DNA of 64,000 bases from Amycolatopsis eburnea (GTDB lineage: Bacteria > Actinomycetota > Actinomycetes > Mycobacteriales > Pseudonocardiaceae). The notes under the pieces were generated by a model, which did no database searches, was not told where the DNA came from, and was given only the letters and a program-made list of their open reading frames with translations. The stretch spans positions 1 through 64,000 of the forward strand of contig NZ_RSEC01000066.1 of assembly GCF_003937945.1 (NCBI RefSeq). Direction: 5' to 3'. The translations under genes were made by a program, and so were the position numbers. Positions 1 through 7,620 of the stretch are shown one piece after another. Numbering within the stretch: position 1 is the stretch's first letter; every line of letters starts with the position of its first letter.

Positions 1-90
1 CTCCACTTCACATCCGGAGGCCTTCACCTGTCTGCACGACAGGCCGTCACCGGTCACCTCAACTCGGGACAACGTCCCCGGACATCACAG

Positions 91-789
91 CTAGAGGACC
101 TGACCGGTCGGCCGGACCATGATCTCGTTGACGTCGACCGACGGCGGCTGCTGCAGCGCGTAGAGCACCGCGCGGGCGATGTCGTCCGCCGCCAGTTTCG
201 GCTTCTTGCGCTGCTCGTCGGTGAGGATGTCGGTGTCGGTGATGCCCGGGTTGATCAGCGTGACCCGGACGCCGGTGCCGACGGCCTCCTCGCGGATCGC
301 GCCCGCCATCCCGGTCACCGCCCACTTCGTCGCCGAGTACAGGCTGCTGTTCCGGATGTAGCGGCCCGCCACCGACCCGGTGATGAGCAGGTGCCCCGCC
401 GTCTCCTTGAGCGCCGGGAGGACGGCGCGGGCGGTGTAGGCGGCGCCCAGGACGTTGGTGCGGACCATCGCCTCCCACGCCCGCGGGTCGGGGTCGTCGG
501 TGCCGAAGAACGACGTCCCGACGCCGATGCCGGCGTTGGCGAAGGCCGCGTCGAGCCGTCCGAACCGGGCCACCGTCTCGTCGACGGCCGCGGAAACGCC
601 CGGCCAGTCGCCGACGTCGGCGCCGAGGGCGAGTGCCCGGTCTTCGCCCAGTTCGGCGGCGAGCCCCGCGACGGATCCGGCCTGGCGCGCCACCAGCGCG
701 ACCTTGAACCCGGCTTCGGCGGCCAGCCGCGCGGTGGCGGCGCCGAGCCCGCGCGAGGCACCGGTGATGAGGAGTACGCGATCATCCAT
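91..789 (-). CDS. Short-chain dehydrogenase/reductase (SDR)
   Basis: This is a classical SDR of 232 residues, a usual length for the family. It has the cofactor-binding TGASRGLG motif at about residues 9-16, an NAG motif near residue 85 and the catalytic Tyr/Lys pair in YSATK near residue 150. Enzymes of this type reduce or oxidise carbonyl/alcohol groups with NAD(P)H in the cytoplasm; the substrate cannot be read from sequence. It lies 10 nt downstream of the quinone-reductase-like gene at 800-1708 on the same strand, so the two are probably co-transcribed under the HxlR regulator encoded divergently. The C-terminus runs to the TAG at 91-93. Confidence 0.88.
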   Translation of the reverse strand: MDDRVLLITGASRGLGAATARLAAEAGFKVALVARQAGSVAGLAAELGEDRALALGADVGDWPGVSAAVDETVARFGRLDAAFANAGIGVGTSFFGTDDPDPRAWEAMVRTNVLGAAYTARAVLPALKETAGHLLITGSVAGRYIRNSSLYSATKWAVTGMAGAIREEAVGTGVRVTLINPGITDTDILTDEQRKKPKLAADDIARAVLYALQQPPSVDVNEIMVRPTGQVL

Positions 790-799
790 GCCGTCCAGG

Positions 800-1708
800 C
801 TAGGGAGTCAGGACCAGCCTGCCCCGCAGCCCGCCGGCGGCCAGCCGCTCGTGCGCCGTCCCGGCCTCGGCCAGGGGAAGGACGTCGGCGACGCGCGGTG
901 GCAACGTCCGGGCCAGCTCGGCGAGCCGCTCGCCGTCCGCGCGGATCCACACGTTCCGGACCCGGACGCCGCGCAGCGGGATCGGGGCGGCACCGGCGGC
1001 GAAGGCGACGAACTCGCCGCCGCCCCGGACGGCGTCGAGCGCGTCCAGCCCGAGGAGCGCGGTGTCGAGCGCGGCGTCCACCCCGCCGGGGACCAGCGCG
1101 CGGACGCGGTCGGCGAGTGCGGGACCGCGGGGAACGAACTCGTCGGCGCCCAACTCCCGGACGAGGGCTTCGTCGCCTTCCCCGGCCACGGCGACGACGT
1201 GCAGGTCCCGGGCGTGCGCGAGGGCGACCGCGTACCCGCCGACCGCGCCCGCGGCCCCGGTGACCAGGACGCTCCCGGTGGTTTCGACGAGGTCGAGCGC
1301 CTGAGCCGCGGTCAGGGCGTTGAGCGGCAAGGTGGCCGCCTCGACGGGGGAGAGGCCGTCCGGCGCGGGCGCGACGGCCGAGGCGTCCAGGACGACGTAG
1401 TCCGCGTAGGTGCCCAGGGAAAGCGCGATGCGGTCGCGCAGCCCGAGCACGGGGTCGCCCACGCGGAAACCGGTGTCCCCGGCGTCGTCGATCTGCCCGG
1501 CGACGTCCCAGCCGAGCCCCAGCACCTCGCGCGGCGGGATCACCCCCGCCTCGGTGAGCACCCCCGCCCGGGTCGCCAGGTCCACCGGGTTGACCGCGGC
1601 CGCCGCGACCCGGATCCGCACCTGTCCCGGACCGGGCACCGGGATCGGCACCTCGGCGAACTCCATGACCTCCGGCCCACCGAACCGCCGGACCACCACC
1701 GCGCGCAT
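800..1708 (-). CDS. NADP-dependent quinone oxidoreductase / zinc-type alcohol dehydrogenase family protein
   Basis: This 302-residue medium-chain dehydrogenase/reductase has an N-terminal GroES-like half and a Rossmann half with VLVTGAAGAVGGYA near residue 145. The structural cysteine cluster of zinc alcohol dehydrogenases is absent, which fits the quinone oxidoreductase (Qor) branch that reduces quinones or enones with NADPH. The start at 1708 is chosen because GAGGAG lies just upstream on the minus strand and the protein then begins MRAVVVRRFGGPEVME, typical of the family; an upstream in-frame start adds 24 unlikely residues. It is divergent from an HxlR regulator, a frequent arrangement for electrophile or quinone detoxification. 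Confidence 0.88.
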   Translation of the reverse strand: MRAVVVRRFGGPEVMEFAEVPIPVPGPGQVRIRVAAAAVNPVDLATRAGVLTEAGVIPPREVLGLGWDVAGQIDDAGDTGFRVGDPVLGLRDRIALSLGTYADYVVLDASAVAPAPDGLSPVEAATLPLNALTAAQALDLVETTGSVLVTGAAGAVGGYAVALAHARDLHVVAVAGEGDEALVRELGADEFVPRGPALADRVRALVPGGVDAALDTALLGLDALDAVRGGGEFVAFAAGAAPIPLRGVRVRNVWIRADGERLAELARTLPPRVADVLPLAEAGTAHERLAAGGLRGRLVLTP

Positions 1709-1756
1709 CTTCGTCTCCTCTGCACCGGACACCTTCCCCGGGACCGTATGGGGAGC

Positions 1757-1775
1757 TACTCTCCATCGGGAAGTA
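1757..1775. promoter_or_regulatory. Possible HxlR operator, TACT-N11-AGTA
   Basis: In the 106-bp divergent gap between the quinone-reductase and HxlR genes a short inverted repeat TACT-N11-AGTA is visible. Related regulators (YodB, CatR, HypR) bind TACT/AGTA dyads, though with shorter spacers, so this is a weak candidate. Confidence 0.3.
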
Positions 1776-1814
1776 CGCACTCACAGGTTCCCCACGTACC
1801 CGGAGGTTCGCCCG

Positions 1815-2246
1815 GTGCCCACGCGCACGGCGGAGCAGAAGCGGCACGCCGAAAAGGCCGCCTACGACGCCTACCTCGCCGCCTGCCCGACCCGGAAGCT
1901 GCTCGACGAGATCGCCGGCAAGTGGGTCAGCCTGATCCTGGTCGCGCTCGGTGACGGCCCGCAGCGCTACAGCGACCTTTCGCGGCGCATCGCCGGGGTC
2001 AGCCAGAAGATGCTCACCCAGACCCTGCGGGTGCTCGAACGCGACGGTCTCGTGCGCCGGGAGGTGACGCCTTCGGTGCCCGTCCGCGTCGACTATTCCC
2101 TTACGCCGCTGGGGGAATCGCTGCGCGCGCTGGTGGCCGGCTTCAAGGACTGGGCGGAGGCGAACTTCGACGCCGTCGACGCCGCCCGGACCGACTACGA
2201 CGCGCGCACCCCGGACCTCACGATCGGGCCGGGCGGCGCGGGCTAG
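1815..2246 (+). CDS. HxlR-family winged-helix transcriptional regulator
   Basis: The protein is 143 residues from a GTG start and matches the HxlR layout. It has a cysteine near the N-terminus (LAACPTRKLLDEIAGKW), the signature W...L...L.DGPQRYSDL and the recognition-helix segment ISQKMLTQTLRVLERDGLV-like. HxlR proteins bind as dimers and many sense electrophiles or quinones through that N-terminal cysteine. Longer in-frame starts would run across the divergent promoter, so the GTG next to the conserved core was chosen. The adjacent divergent quinone-reductase-like gene is the likely target. Confidence 0.87.
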   Translation: MPTRTAEQKRHAEKAAYDAYLAACPTRKLLDEIAGKWVSLILVALGDGPQRYSDLSRRIAGVSQKMLTQTLRVLERDGLVRREVTPSVPVRVDYSLTPLGESLRALVAGFKDWAEANFDAVDAARTDYDARTPDLTIGPGGAG

Positions 2247-2256
2247 GCTCTACCGG

Positions 2257-3240
2257 GTGTCCACCGCACGCGCCGAACGGCTGGTCAATCTGGTGCTGGC
2301 CCTCCTGTCCACCCGGCAGTACCTCACTGCCGAGCGGATTCGCGGCATCGTGCCCGGGTACGCCGACGCGGCCAGCGACGACGCCTTCTTCCGGACGTTC
2401 GAGCGGGACAAGACCGAGCTGCGCGAACTCGGCATCCCGCTGGAGACCGGCCGCAACTCCGCGTTCGACGCCATCGAGGGCTACCGCATCGCCCGCCGCG
2501 ACTACGAACTCGGCGAAATCGACCTCGCCCCCGACGAGGCCGCCGCGGTCGCGCTCGCCTCGCGGCTGTGGGACTCCCCGGAGCTGACCGGGCAGGCGCA
2601 GGGCGCGCTGGTGAAGCTGCGCGCCGCCGGCCTGGAGGTCGACGACCAGGCGCCCACCGTCGTCGAGCCGCGGGTGCGCGCCGAACCGGCGTTCGGGCCG
2701 CTGCTGGCCGCGGTCCAGAGCGGGCAGGCCGTGCGGTTCGAATACCGCCGCAGCGGCTCGCCCGAGCGCATCATGCGGACGCTCGAGCCGTGGGGCGTGG
2801 TGTCGTGGCGCGCCCGCTGGTACGTCGTCGGGCACGACCGCGACCGCGGCGCCACCCGCTGCTTCCGGCTCTCGCGCGTCACCGGCCAGGTCCGCACCGT
2901 CGGCAAGCCCGGCGAGGTGCGCCGTCCCGAGGGCGTCAACCTGCTCAAGCTCGTCACGGCCACCGGCGGCAGCGAGCCGTCCCCGGTCACCACCGCCCGG
3001 CTCTGGGTCGCCGACGGCCGCGCCGCCGGGGTCCGCCGCCGCGGCACCGTGGTCGGCCGGTCCACGATCGACGGGGAAGACGGCGACCTCGTCGAGATCG
3101 GCCTGCTCTACCCGGAGTCGGCGGCCGACTGGATCAGCGCGCAGGGCCCCGACGTCGTCGTGCTCGAACCGGACGTGCTCGCGAAGTCGGTCCAGGACCG
3201 CCTCGAAGCCGTCGTCGCCCGGCAGGTGAGCGTCCGGTGA
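2257..3240 (+). CDS. pafB: WYL-domain transcriptional activator PafB
   Basis: This 327-residue protein has an N-terminal winged-helix DNA-binding domain (residues ~1-90) and a WYL domain with SWRARWYVVGHDRDR near residue 185. PafB forms a heterodimeric activator with PafC that drives the RecA/LexA-independent DNA-damage response in actinobacteria and is encoded near the Pup-proteasome genes. Its stop overlaps the start of pafC by 4 nt (GTGA), indicating translational coupling, and the downstream tatA-tatC-helY order matches mycobacteria. It starts at GTG 2257, 10 nt after the HxlR gene. Confidence 0.92.
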   Translation: MSTARAERLVNLVLALLSTRQYLTAERIRGIVPGYADAASDDAFFRTFERDKTELRELGIPLETGRNSAFDAIEGYRIARRDYELGEIDLAPDEAAAVALASRLWDSPELTGQAQGALVKLRAAGLEVDDQAPTVVEPRVRAEPAFGPLLAAVQSGQAVRFEYRRSGSPERIMRTLEPWGVVSWRARWYVVGHDRDRGATRCFRLSRVTGQVRTVGKPGEVRRPEGVNLLKLVTATGGSEPSPVTTARLWVADGRAAGVRRRGTVVGRSTIDGEDGDLVEIGLLYPESAADWISAQGPDVVVLEPDVLAKSVQDRLEAVVARQVSVR

Positions 3241-4217
3241 GCGGGTCCACCGACCGGATGCCCCGGCTGCTCGCGCTCGTGCCCTACCTGCTGGCGCGCC
3301 CCGGCATCCGCATCGACGAGGCGGCGCACGACTTCGACGTCACGCCGAAGCAGCTGCGCAAGGACCTCGAGCTGCTGTGGATGTGCGGGCTGCCCGGCTA
3401 CGGGCCCGGCGACCTGATCGACCTGTCGTTCGAGGGCGACACGATCGTCGTCACCCACGACGCCGGCATGAACCGCCCGCTGCGGCTCACCGGCGGCGAG
3501 GCGACCGCGCTGCTCGTGGCGCTGCGGGCGCTGGCCGAGACCCCGGGCGTGGTCGACGGCGACGCCGTCCGCCGCTCCATCGCCAAGATCGAGGCCGCGG
3601 CCGGGCAGGCCCAGCCGGCCGGCGTGGTCGTCGGCGGGGGAGTGCGCGAAGGCGAGAAGACCGCGCGGACCCGCGAGGAGGTCGCGCGGGCTCTGCAGGA
3701 CGGGCGCGCGCTGCGGATCCGCTACTACACCGCCTCGAAGGACCAGATCACCGAGCGCACGGTCGACCCGATGCGGCTGCTGATCGTCCAGGCGGTCGGC
3801 TACCTGGAGGCCTGGTGCCGCCGCGCCGAGGGCGTCCGGCTGTTCCGGCTCGACCGGATCGACGAGCTGACCGTCCTCGGCGAGCCGTCGCGGCCGCCGG
3901 CGCACGCGCACCCGACCGACATCTCCGACGGTGTCTTCCGCGAACGTCCCGATCAGCGGGAAGCGGTGCTGGTCCTCGACCCGGACGCACGCTGGGTAGC
4001 CGAGTACTACCCGTGCGAGGAGCTCGACGAGCTCGAAGGCGGCCGGCTGCGGATCCGGATGCGCTACGCCGACCAGTCCTGGATGGTGCGCCTTGTCCTC
4101 GGCCAGGGCGGGGAAGTGCTGGTCGAGAGCCCGGCCGACCTCGCGTCCGAAGTCGGACGCCGGGCCGCCGACGCGGTGGCCCGAGCCCGTCACCTTCCGT
4201 CAACCTGTGACCACTAG
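3237..4217 (+). CDS. pafC: WYL-domain transcriptional activator PafC
   Basis: PafC partner of PafB, 326 residues from the GTG at 3237. It has a winged-helix N-terminal domain (MPRLLALVPYLLARPGIRIDE begins near residue 8) followed by a WYL domain around AVGYLEAWCRRAEGVRLFRLDRI and a C-terminal extension. Together the two proteins form the DNA-damage-responsive activator. The start overlaps the pafB stop by 4 nt. A small membrane protein and tatA follow on the same strand, so the whole block could be one transcript. Confidence 0.92.
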   Translation: MSGSTDRMPRLLALVPYLLARPGIRIDEAAHDFDVTPKQLRKDLELLWMCGLPGYGPGDLIDLSFEGDTIVVTHDAGMNRPLRLTGGEATALLVALRALAETPGVVDGDAVRRSIAKIEAAAGQAQPAGVVVGGGVREGEKTARTREEVARALQDGRALRIRYYTASKDQITERTVDPMRLLIVQAVGYLEAWCRRAEGVRLFRLDRIDELTVLGEPSRPPAHAHPTDISDGVFRERPDQREAVLVLDPDARWVAEYYPCEELDELEGGRLRIRMRYADQSWMVRLVLGQGGEVLVESPADLASEVGRRAADAVARARHLPSTCDH

Positions 4218-4227
4218 GCTGGTGCGC

Positions 4228-4440
4228 GTGCCGTACCTGCCCACCGTCGTGCTCGCCGCGATCGGCCTGCTGCTGCTCGTCGTCCTGCTGGTCCGGACCG
4301 TCAAGGTCTTGCGTGCCTTCCAGCGGACCGCAAGCATGGTGGCGGAGAACACCCAGGACCGGGCGGGGTTGCTCCGCGCCCGGTCGGCAGCGCTGCGCGT
4401 CGCGTTCGCGCAGCGCCGCCGGAAGCCGGAAAACCAGTAA
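4228..4440 (+). CDS. Small single-pass membrane protein of unknown function
   Basis: About 70 residues. A hydrophobic helix (VVLAAIGLLLLVVLLV) occupies residues ~6-21 and is followed by an Arg-rich cytoplasmic tail. GTG 4228 is preferred; GTG 4222 two codons earlier is also possible. It sits between pafC and tatA, 31 nt before the latter, so a role near the Tat system or as a co-expressed envelope protein is conceivable but not demonstrated. I do not recognise a named family. Confidence 0.65.
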   Translation: MPYLPTVVLAAIGLLLLVVLLVRTVKVLRAFQRTASMVAENTQDRAGLLRARSAALRVAFAQRRRKPENQ

Positions 4441-4471
4441 CATCCCTACCAGACGCAGATAGGAGGCCACC

Positions 4472-4786
4472 ATGCTGAACGGATTGCAGCCGTGGCATTT
4501 GATCATCTTGGTGCTCGTCGTCGTGCTGCTGTTCGGGGCCAAGAGGCTTCCCGACGCGGCCCGGTCCATCGGCAAGTCCATGAAGATCTTCAAGGCCGAG
4601 ACCAAGGACCTCACCGGCGACAAGGCCGCGGCGCACGAAGACGCCGAGCCCGCCGAGACGAAGCAGATCCCGGCCAAGCCCGCCGCACCCGCTTCGACCG
4701 ACCAGCAGGTCGCCGACCTGCAGCGGCAGCTCGACGAGCTGAAGAAGCAGCAGGCCGCCGACCAGCCGCAGAAGAACGCCAGCTGA
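4472..4786 (+). CDS. tatA: Sec-independent protein translocase subunit TatA
   Basis: This 104-residue TatA has the expected short N-terminal transmembrane helix (residues ~8-22), the hinge motif LLFGAKRLPDAAR, an amphipathic helix (SIGKSMKIFKAE) and a charged, Gln/Lys/Ala-rich C-terminal tail. TatA oligomers form the transport path for folded proteins carrying twin-arginine signals. An AGGAGG ribosome site lies 5-10 nt before the ATG. It is followed by tatC after 86 nt, as in mycobacteria. Confidence 0.95.
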   Translation: MLNGLQPWHLIILVLVVVLLFGAKRLPDAARSIGKSMKIFKAETKDLTGDKAAAHEDAEPAETKQIPAKPAAPASTDQQVADLQRQLDELKKQQAADQPQKNAS

Positions 4787-4872
4787 GCGGCTAGGCCACA
4801 CCCGGTCCCCCGTCCACGGAGCGCGCCCGCAGCGGCGCGCTCCGGCGGACTCCGACGAGAACGGAACAACCC

Positions 4873-5844
4873 GTGGCGGAATCCGCCTCCGGAAACGGTG
4901 ACAGCCGCCGGTCGAAGCGGCGCAAGCGCAGCCGTCGCACCAACCCCGACGGCACGATGACGCTCATCGAGCACATCTACGAGTTCCGCCGCCGCCTCGG
5001 CTTCGCGCTGCTCGCGGTCGTGGTCGGCGGGATCATCGGGTTCATCTGGTTCGGCACCAAGGTCGGTCCGATCCCGTCGCTCGGCGACCTGGTGAAGGAC
5101 CCGTACTGCGCCATCCCGGCCGACCGGCGGCTCGACAGCGCCGACGGGTGCCGGCTGCTGCAGACCGTGCCGTTCGAAGCCTTCATGACGCAGCTGAAGG
5201 TCGGCATCGCGGCCGGTGCCGTGCTCCTCTCGCCGGTGTGGCTGTACCAGCTCTGGGCGTTCATCGCGCCGGGCCTGTACAGCAAGGAGCGCAAGTACGC
5301 GCTGACGTTCGTCGCGTTCGCCTCGGTGTTGTTCGCCGCGGGCGCCGTGCTCGCCTACATCCTCTTCCCGCACGCCCTGCAGCTGCTCATGGGCTTCGGG
5401 CAGGACGCGTTCGTCACCGCCCTCACGGCGGACAAGTACATCTCGTTCCTGCTGTCGCTGCTGATCATCTTCGGGATCAGCTTCGAGCTGCCGCTGCTGG
5501 TGGTGATGCTCAACCGCGTCGGCGTGGTCAAGTACGCGCAGCTGAAGAAGTGGCGCCGCGGCATCGTGTTCGCGCTGTTCGTCTTCGCCGCGTTCGCGAC
5601 CCCCGGTTCCGACCCGTTCTCCATGCTCGGCCTGGCCGGCGCGCTCACCGTGCTGTTCGAGATCGCCGTGCAGATGGCGCGCTTCCACGACCGCAAGCTC
5701 GAAAAGGCCCGCGGCGACGAGGGCTGGGACAAGCTCGCCGACGACGAGGCCGCGCCGTTCGACTACACGCCGAGCACCATCGACGACGAGCCGTCCACCC
5801 CGACCGCGTCCGGCGGCCGGTCGAGCACCGACGACGTCACGTAG
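4873..5844 (+). CDS. tatC: Sec-independent protein translocase subunit TatC
   Basis: TatC, 323 residues, recognises twin-arginine signal peptides and forms the receptor complex of the Tat pathway in the cytoplasmic membrane. The N-terminus is basic (RRSKRRKRSRR), then comes the conserved entry segment LIEHIYEFRRRLGFALL and six hydrophobic segments. The FATPGSDPFSM loop near residue 240 is typical. The acidic C-terminal tail of ~60 residues after the last membrane segment is longer than in enteric TatC. Its TAG stop shares its last base with the GTG start of the lipid kinase gene. Confidence 0.95.
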   Translation: MAESASGNGDSRRSKRRKRSRRTNPDGTMTLIEHIYEFRRRLGFALLAVVVGGIIGFIWFGTKVGPIPSLGDLVKDPYCAIPADRRLDSADGCRLLQTVPFEAFMTQLKVGIAAGAVLLSPVWLYQLWAFIAPGLYSKERKYALTFVAFASVLFAAGAVLAYILFPHALQLLMGFGQDAFVTALTADKYISFLLSLLIIFGISFELPLLVVMLNRVGVVKYAQLKKWRRGIVFALFVFAAFATPGSDPFSMLGLAGALTVLFEIAVQMARFHDRKLEKARGDEGWDKLADDEAAPFDYTPSTIDDEPSTPTASGGRSSTDDVT

Positions 5845-6725
5845 TGGGGATCCACGCCGCGCTCGCCGTGCACCCGGCCTCGGGGCACGGCGCCGCCGCC
5901 CGGATCGCCGACACGGTCGCGGAGCGGCTGCGCGCCGCCGTCGACCGCCTCGACGTGCTGGTCGCGAACTCCGTCGAGGAGTCCCGCGAGCTGATGCGGA
6001 CCTCCCACAGCGCCGGTCTCGACGTCCTGGTCGTGCTCGGCGGCGACGGCGCCGCCCACCAGGGCGTCCAGTTCTGCGCCAACCACGACGTGGCGCTCGG
6101 CCTGGTCCCGGCCGGTACCGGCAACGACTTCGCCCGTGCGCTCGGCGTCCCGGCCGAACCGCTGGCGGCGGTCGACGCGCTGGTGGCGGCCCTGAAGTCG
6201 GGCGCGCGGCGGCGGCTCGACCTCGGCCGGATCGGCGACACGTGGTTCGCGACGGTGCTGTGCGCCGGGTTCGACGCGAGCGTCAACGAACGCGCCAACC
6301 GGATGCGCTGGCCGTCCGGACCCCGCCGCTACGACCTGGCGATCCTGGCCGAACTGGCGTCGTTCCGGTCCCGTCCGGTGGTCGTCGACACCGGCGCGGG
6401 CCGGATCGAGCTCGACGCGACCCTGGTCGCGATCGGCAACACGCGCTTCTACGGCGGCGGCGTCCCGATCTGCCCCACGGCCGACCCCGAGGACGGCGTC
6501 TTCGACGTCACGATCATCGGCCACGCCACCCGCCGCGGCCTGATGCGCATGCTCCCCGGCCTGCGCACGGGCAAGCACGTGACCCACCCGGCGGTCCGCA
6601 CGCTGCGCGCCCGCTCGGTCGCCCTGACCGGCAACGACTGGCCCGCGTACGCCGACGGCGAGCCCCAAGGCACGGTCCCGGTGACGGTCGACTGCGTCCC
6701 GGGCGCCCTGACGGTGCTCGCCTAA
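5844..6725 (+). CDS. Diacylglycerol/lipid kinase (YegS/DgkB family)
   Basis: This 293-residue protein is a soluble lipid kinase with a DAGK catalytic domain. The ATP-binding GGDG lies at residues ~66-69 and is followed by the PAGTGNDFAR motif near residue 90; the C-terminal half is a beta-sandwich (GNTRFYGGGVPICPTADPEDG). Family members phosphorylate diacylglycerol or similar lipids at the membrane. The GTG start shares one base with the tatC stop, so translation is probably coupled to tatC. The gene sits between tatC and helY, which are adjacent in M. tuberculosis, so this is an insertion relative to that order. Confidence 0.88.
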   Translation: MGIHAALAVHPASGHGAAARIADTVAERLRAAVDRLDVLVANSVEESRELMRTSHSAGLDVLVVLGGDGAAHQGVQFCANHDVALGLVPAGTGNDFARALGVPAEPLAAVDALVAALKSGARRRLDLGRIGDTWFATVLCAGFDASVNERANRMRWPSGPRRYDLAILAELASFRSRPVVVDTGAGRIELDATLVAIGNTRFYGGGVPICPTADPEDGVFDVTIIGHATRRGLMRMLPGLRTGKHVTHPAVRTLRARSVALTGNDWPAYADGEPQGTVPVTVDCVPGALTVLA

Positions 6726-6738
6726 CGGTCGGTCCGGC

Positions 6739-6791
6739 GTCTTGAATGAGTCATTCAGGACCTCTGAAGACCTGAATGACTCATTCAAGAC
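6739..6791. repeat. Hairpin repeat with 21-bp arms, type A, copy 1
   Basis: Perfect inverted repeat: arms 6739-6759 and 6771-6791 separated by 11 nt. Each arm is itself a near-palindrome (TGAATGAGTCATTCA and its complement). It lies 14 nt after the lipid-kinase stop and points into the 3' end of the minus-strand gene at 6896. The arms are identical to those at 49098-49150. It could act as a bidirectional terminator, but no T tract follows. Confidence 0.9.
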
Positions 6792-6895
6792 GTTTCAACG
6801 GTCGTTACCACCGCTCGCGGGCCTCGGCTTGGCGGGTCCTGTACCTGCGGCCGATCCGGCGCCGACCCGAGCACCCGCCCGGCCTGGCGCCGCGG

Positions 6896-7471
6896 CTACC
6901 GGTCGTAGCCGCCCGCCCGTGCCACCAGCTGGCGGAAGTGGGCCGGGGTCAGAAGCCGTCCGGCGTCGGCGAAGTACACCCCGCCGCAGCGGTGGCAGAA
7001 CCAGCCCTGCTCCCAGACCTGCTGGGCCGCCGGCACGCCCTTCTGCTGCTTCCGGTGCGCGCGCACGCGGCGGACGTAGAGCCAGACCAGCACGCCTGCC
7101 GCGAGGTACACCCCGAACGCCGGCAGCGAGAGCACCGCGAAGCCCAGCGCCTTCGCGCCCTCGCCGCCGGGAGGCGGGTCGTCGGCCGCCGAGAACGGGA
7201 GCAGGAGGAAGCAGCTGCCGACCAGTGCCAGCAGGATCACCGCCGCCACCAGGCCGCCGTTGCGGCGCGGTGGGGGAAAGGGGTCGAGGGACCGGGCGAC
7301 CGCCGTCACCGAGACGCCGCTGACCTGGCTGCTCGTGTAGACGACGCCGTCGCCGGCGGGGACGGCGACCGTCGGGCCCTGGCCGCGGTAGAAGGAGTGC
7401 CCGCCGTGGTAGACCGCCGGCACGTGTTGCACCTGGTCCAGCTGCCCGCAGCTCGGGCACGGTTCGGTCAT
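6896..7471 (-). CDS. Membrane protein with split zinc-ribbon-like termini, unknown function
   Basis: A 191-residue protein that opens with TEPCPSCGQ and has a second Cys pair (FCHRCGGVYF) in the C-terminal 35 residues. Between them are two hydrophobic segments (residues ~72-94 and ~107-130) separated by a short acidic/Gly loop. If both termini are cytoplasmic, the two CxxC knuckles could come together to bind one zinc ion. No enzymatic motif is visible. It is transcribed convergently with the lipid kinase and divergently from helY. An ATG at 7471 with AAGGAGG-like sequence upstream supports the start. Confidence 0.7.
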   Translation of the reverse strand: MTEPCPSCGQLDQVQHVPAVYHGGHSFYRGQGPTVAVPAGDGVVYTSSQVSGVSVTAVARSLDPFPPPRRNGGLVAAVILLALVGSCFLLLPFSAADDPPPGGEGAKALGFAVLSLPAFGVYLAAGVLVWLYVRRVRAHRKQQKGVPAAQQVWEQGWFCHRCGGVYFADAGRLLTPAHFRQLVARAGGYDR

Positions 7472-7534
7472 CGGTACCTCCTTTCCGCCGCTCCGACGCG
7501 CCCGCCCGCGATCCGGTTCCCGCGACCGATCTCG

Positions 7535-7551
7535 GTGTATAACGCCCTATA
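7535..7551. repeat. 17-bp repeat GTGTATAACGCCCTATA, copy 1
   Basis: Located in the gap between the divergent membrane-protein gene and helY. The same 17 bases recur at 17117-17133. Its core is a dyad, GTATA-N6-TATAC in this copy, suggesting a protein-binding site or a short mobile repeat. Confidence 0.6.
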
Positions 7552-7620
7552 CCACGGGGCGCGCCACGCCGTCGGTCACGCGGCGTGCGGAACGCCCGGG
7601 GGATGTGAAACCCTGACGAG

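Noticed and set aside
315..1847. Long Arg/Gly/Pro-rich open frames overlapping real genes, here and for example 17146-21036, 21838-24675, 43741-45420
   Set aside because: They are antisense or out-of-frame shadows caused by high GC; composition is extreme, no domains are seen and real genes with motifs lie on the other frame or strand.
6742..7323. Open frames starting inside the type A hairpins (here and 49101-49673)
   Set aside because: They begin with the codons of the repeat itself and have no protein-like sequence after it.
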